Shown here piece after piece: positions 62,940 to 64,000 of a stretch of DNA of 64,000 nt. The stretch lies in the NCBI RefSeq assembly GCF_024494355.1, contig NZ_JAKNQY010000001.1, positions 285,127-349,126 on the forward strand, read 5' to 3'. Positions within the stretch are counted from its first letter, which is position 1; each line of letters begins with the position of its first letter. The notes beneath the pieces are model-generated. The model saw only the letters and a list, made by a program, of their open reading frames with translations. It searched no databases and was not told the origin of the DNA. This DNA comes from Pseudomonas sp. Q11. Lineage in GTDB: Bacteria > Pseudomonadota > Gammaproteobacteria > Pseudomonadales > Pseudomonadaceae. Made by a program: the position numbers and the translations under genes.

Positions 62940-64000
62940 TGAGTATCGATTCCCGCCTCCCGATGTTCCGCAGCCTGTCGCCCGCCGAACGCCTGAGCCA
63001 CTTGCAACAGCTGCTTGCGCTTGCAGAAGAGGATGTTGCCCTGCTTCGCGATGCAGGCGCCCTGCCCCTGGAAATAGCCGATGGCATGATCGAGAACGTC
63101 ATCGGAAAATTTGAGTTGCCTTACGCTGTGGCGAGCAACTTCCAGATCAACGGACGCGACGTGATCGTGCCGTTGGTCGTCGAGGAGCCTTCGGTGGTCG
63201 CCGCCGCCTCGTTCATGGCCAAACTGGCGCGCCAGGCCGGTGGTTTTCAGACCTCCAGCTCGCTGCCGCTGATGCGCGCACAAGTGCAGATCGTGGAAAT
63301 CGACGATCCCTTCAATGCCCGCCTGAGTCTGTTGCGCCGCAAGGACGAAATCATCGAACTGGCCAACCGCAAGGACCAACTGCTGAACCAGTTAGGTGGG
63401 GGTTGCCGCGACATCGAAGTGCATACCTTCGCCCAGAGCCCACGCGGCCCCATGCTGGTCGCCCACCTTATCGTCGATGTACGCGACGCGATGGGGGCCA
63501 ATACCGTGAACACGATGGCGGAAGCGGTGGCCCCGCTGATGGAGCAGATTACCGGCGGCAAGGTACGGTTGCGCATTCTGTCGAACCTCGCCGATCTGCG
63601 GCTTGCCCGAGCCCAGATCCGCATTGCTCCAGAACATCTCGCCACCAAGGCCTACAAGGGCGAGGACGTCATTGAAGGCATTCTCGATGCTTACAACTTT
63701 GCGGTCGTCGATCCCTATCGTGCAGCCACTCACAACAAGGGCATCATGAACGGCATCGACCCTCTGATCGTCGCCACCGGCAACGACTGGCGCGCGGTGG
63801 AAGCCGGGGCACACGCTTATGCCTGTCGCAATGGGCATTACGGTTCACTGACGACCTGGGAAAAAGATGGCAAAGGCCATCTGGTAGGAACATTGGAAAT
63901 GCCGATGCCCGTCGGTCTGGTCGGCGGAGCGACCAAGACTCACCCGCTGGCTCAACTGTCGTTACGCATCCTGGGCGTGAAGAGCGCTCAGGAACTTGCC
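62940..64000 (+). CDS. mvaA: degradative HMG-CoA reductase (partial, runs off the right edge)
   Basis: The open frame from ATG 62940 has no stop before the window end (353 residues seen). It is a class II HMG-CoA reductase: [19 protein letters not shown] and [18 protein letters not shown] open it. Glu82/Glu83 in [12 protein letters not shown] hold the active-site glutamate, [17 protein letters not shown] is the cofactor motif, and THNKGIMNG carries the catalytic lysine. [17 protein letters not shown] carries the active-site aspartate. The C-terminal flap with the catalytic histidine lies beyond the window. The sequence closely resembles P. mevalonii MvaA (about 429 residues), which converts mevalonate and CoA to HMG-CoA. 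Confidence 0.92.

Overview
The window is about 64 kb of chromosome from a Gram-negative gammaproteobacterium, most likely Pseudomonas of the P. fluorescens group. The evidence is the high G+C content, dense operons with ATGA overlaps, a Pseudomonas-type REP element at the left end, OprD-type porin, AAHS-type MFS, FecI/FecR/TonB-receptor and TRAP systems, many LysR regulators, and a degradative HMG-CoA reductase that closely resembles the P. mevalonii enzyme. No tRNA, rRNA, CRISPR array, prophage or insertion sequence was seen. Most of the window is catabolic and transport functions, each set under its own local regulator.

Region by region. (1) 0-3.2 kb: an operon read leftward with coniferyl-aldehyde-type dehydrogenase, an HGGG-type esterase and a TetR regulator. 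(2) 3.2-3.85 kb: an AT-richer patch containing the C-terminal remnant of a diguanylate cyclase. (3) 3.9-5.1 kb: a zinc alcohol/formaldehyde dehydrogenase. (4) 5.2-12.1 kb: a complete D-erythronate/L-threonate module (OtnI, OtnC, OtnK, LtnD, a FadR-type regulator, and divergently DenD and a GntP permease). (5) 12.4-15.3 kb: a membrane diguanylate cyclase between two periplasmic solute-binding proteins, then a YghU-type glutathione transferase. (6) 16.4-22.8 kb: TRAP transporter DctPQM, a LysR regulator, a class III CoA-transferase and an HMG-CoA-lyase-like enzyme, which together suggest uptake, CoA activation and cleavage of a branched hydroxy-dicarboxylate. (7) 23-27.3 kb: a two-subunit molybdenum hydroxylase, a LysR regulator and a DoxX protein. 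(8) 27.3-30.1 kb: an ATP/ADP-translocase-like carrier, an SDR with an exported-looking N-terminus and a DUF2790 protein.

(9) 30.2-39.9 kb: an envelope-stress/efflux block. A CopRS-like two-component system, an RND pump with adaptor, MipA and a second, QseBC-like two-component system lie side by side; no outer-membrane factor is encoded. (10) 39.9-43 kb: acyl-CoA dehydrogenase and thiolase. (11) 43-53.2 kb: the most unusual part. A LysR regulator is divergent from an IlvD/Edd-family dehydratase, both aconitase-X subunits, an FAD oxidoreductase, and an OprD porin between two closely related MFS carriers. This looks like a complete carboxylate-catabolism locus whose substrate cannot be assigned from known pathways. 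(12) 53.2-55.9 kb: an OPT-family transporter and TrmK. (13) 56-60.8 kb: ECF sigma, FecR, TonB-dependent siderophore receptor and a periplasmic siderophore esterase. (14) 61.2-64 kb: a small hypothetical gene, a MocR-type regulator and, divergent from it and running off the right edge, degradative HMG-CoA reductase (mvaA).

All assignments come from reading motifs and gene order by eye. No database search or alignment was run, so substrate-level calls are inference except where stated.
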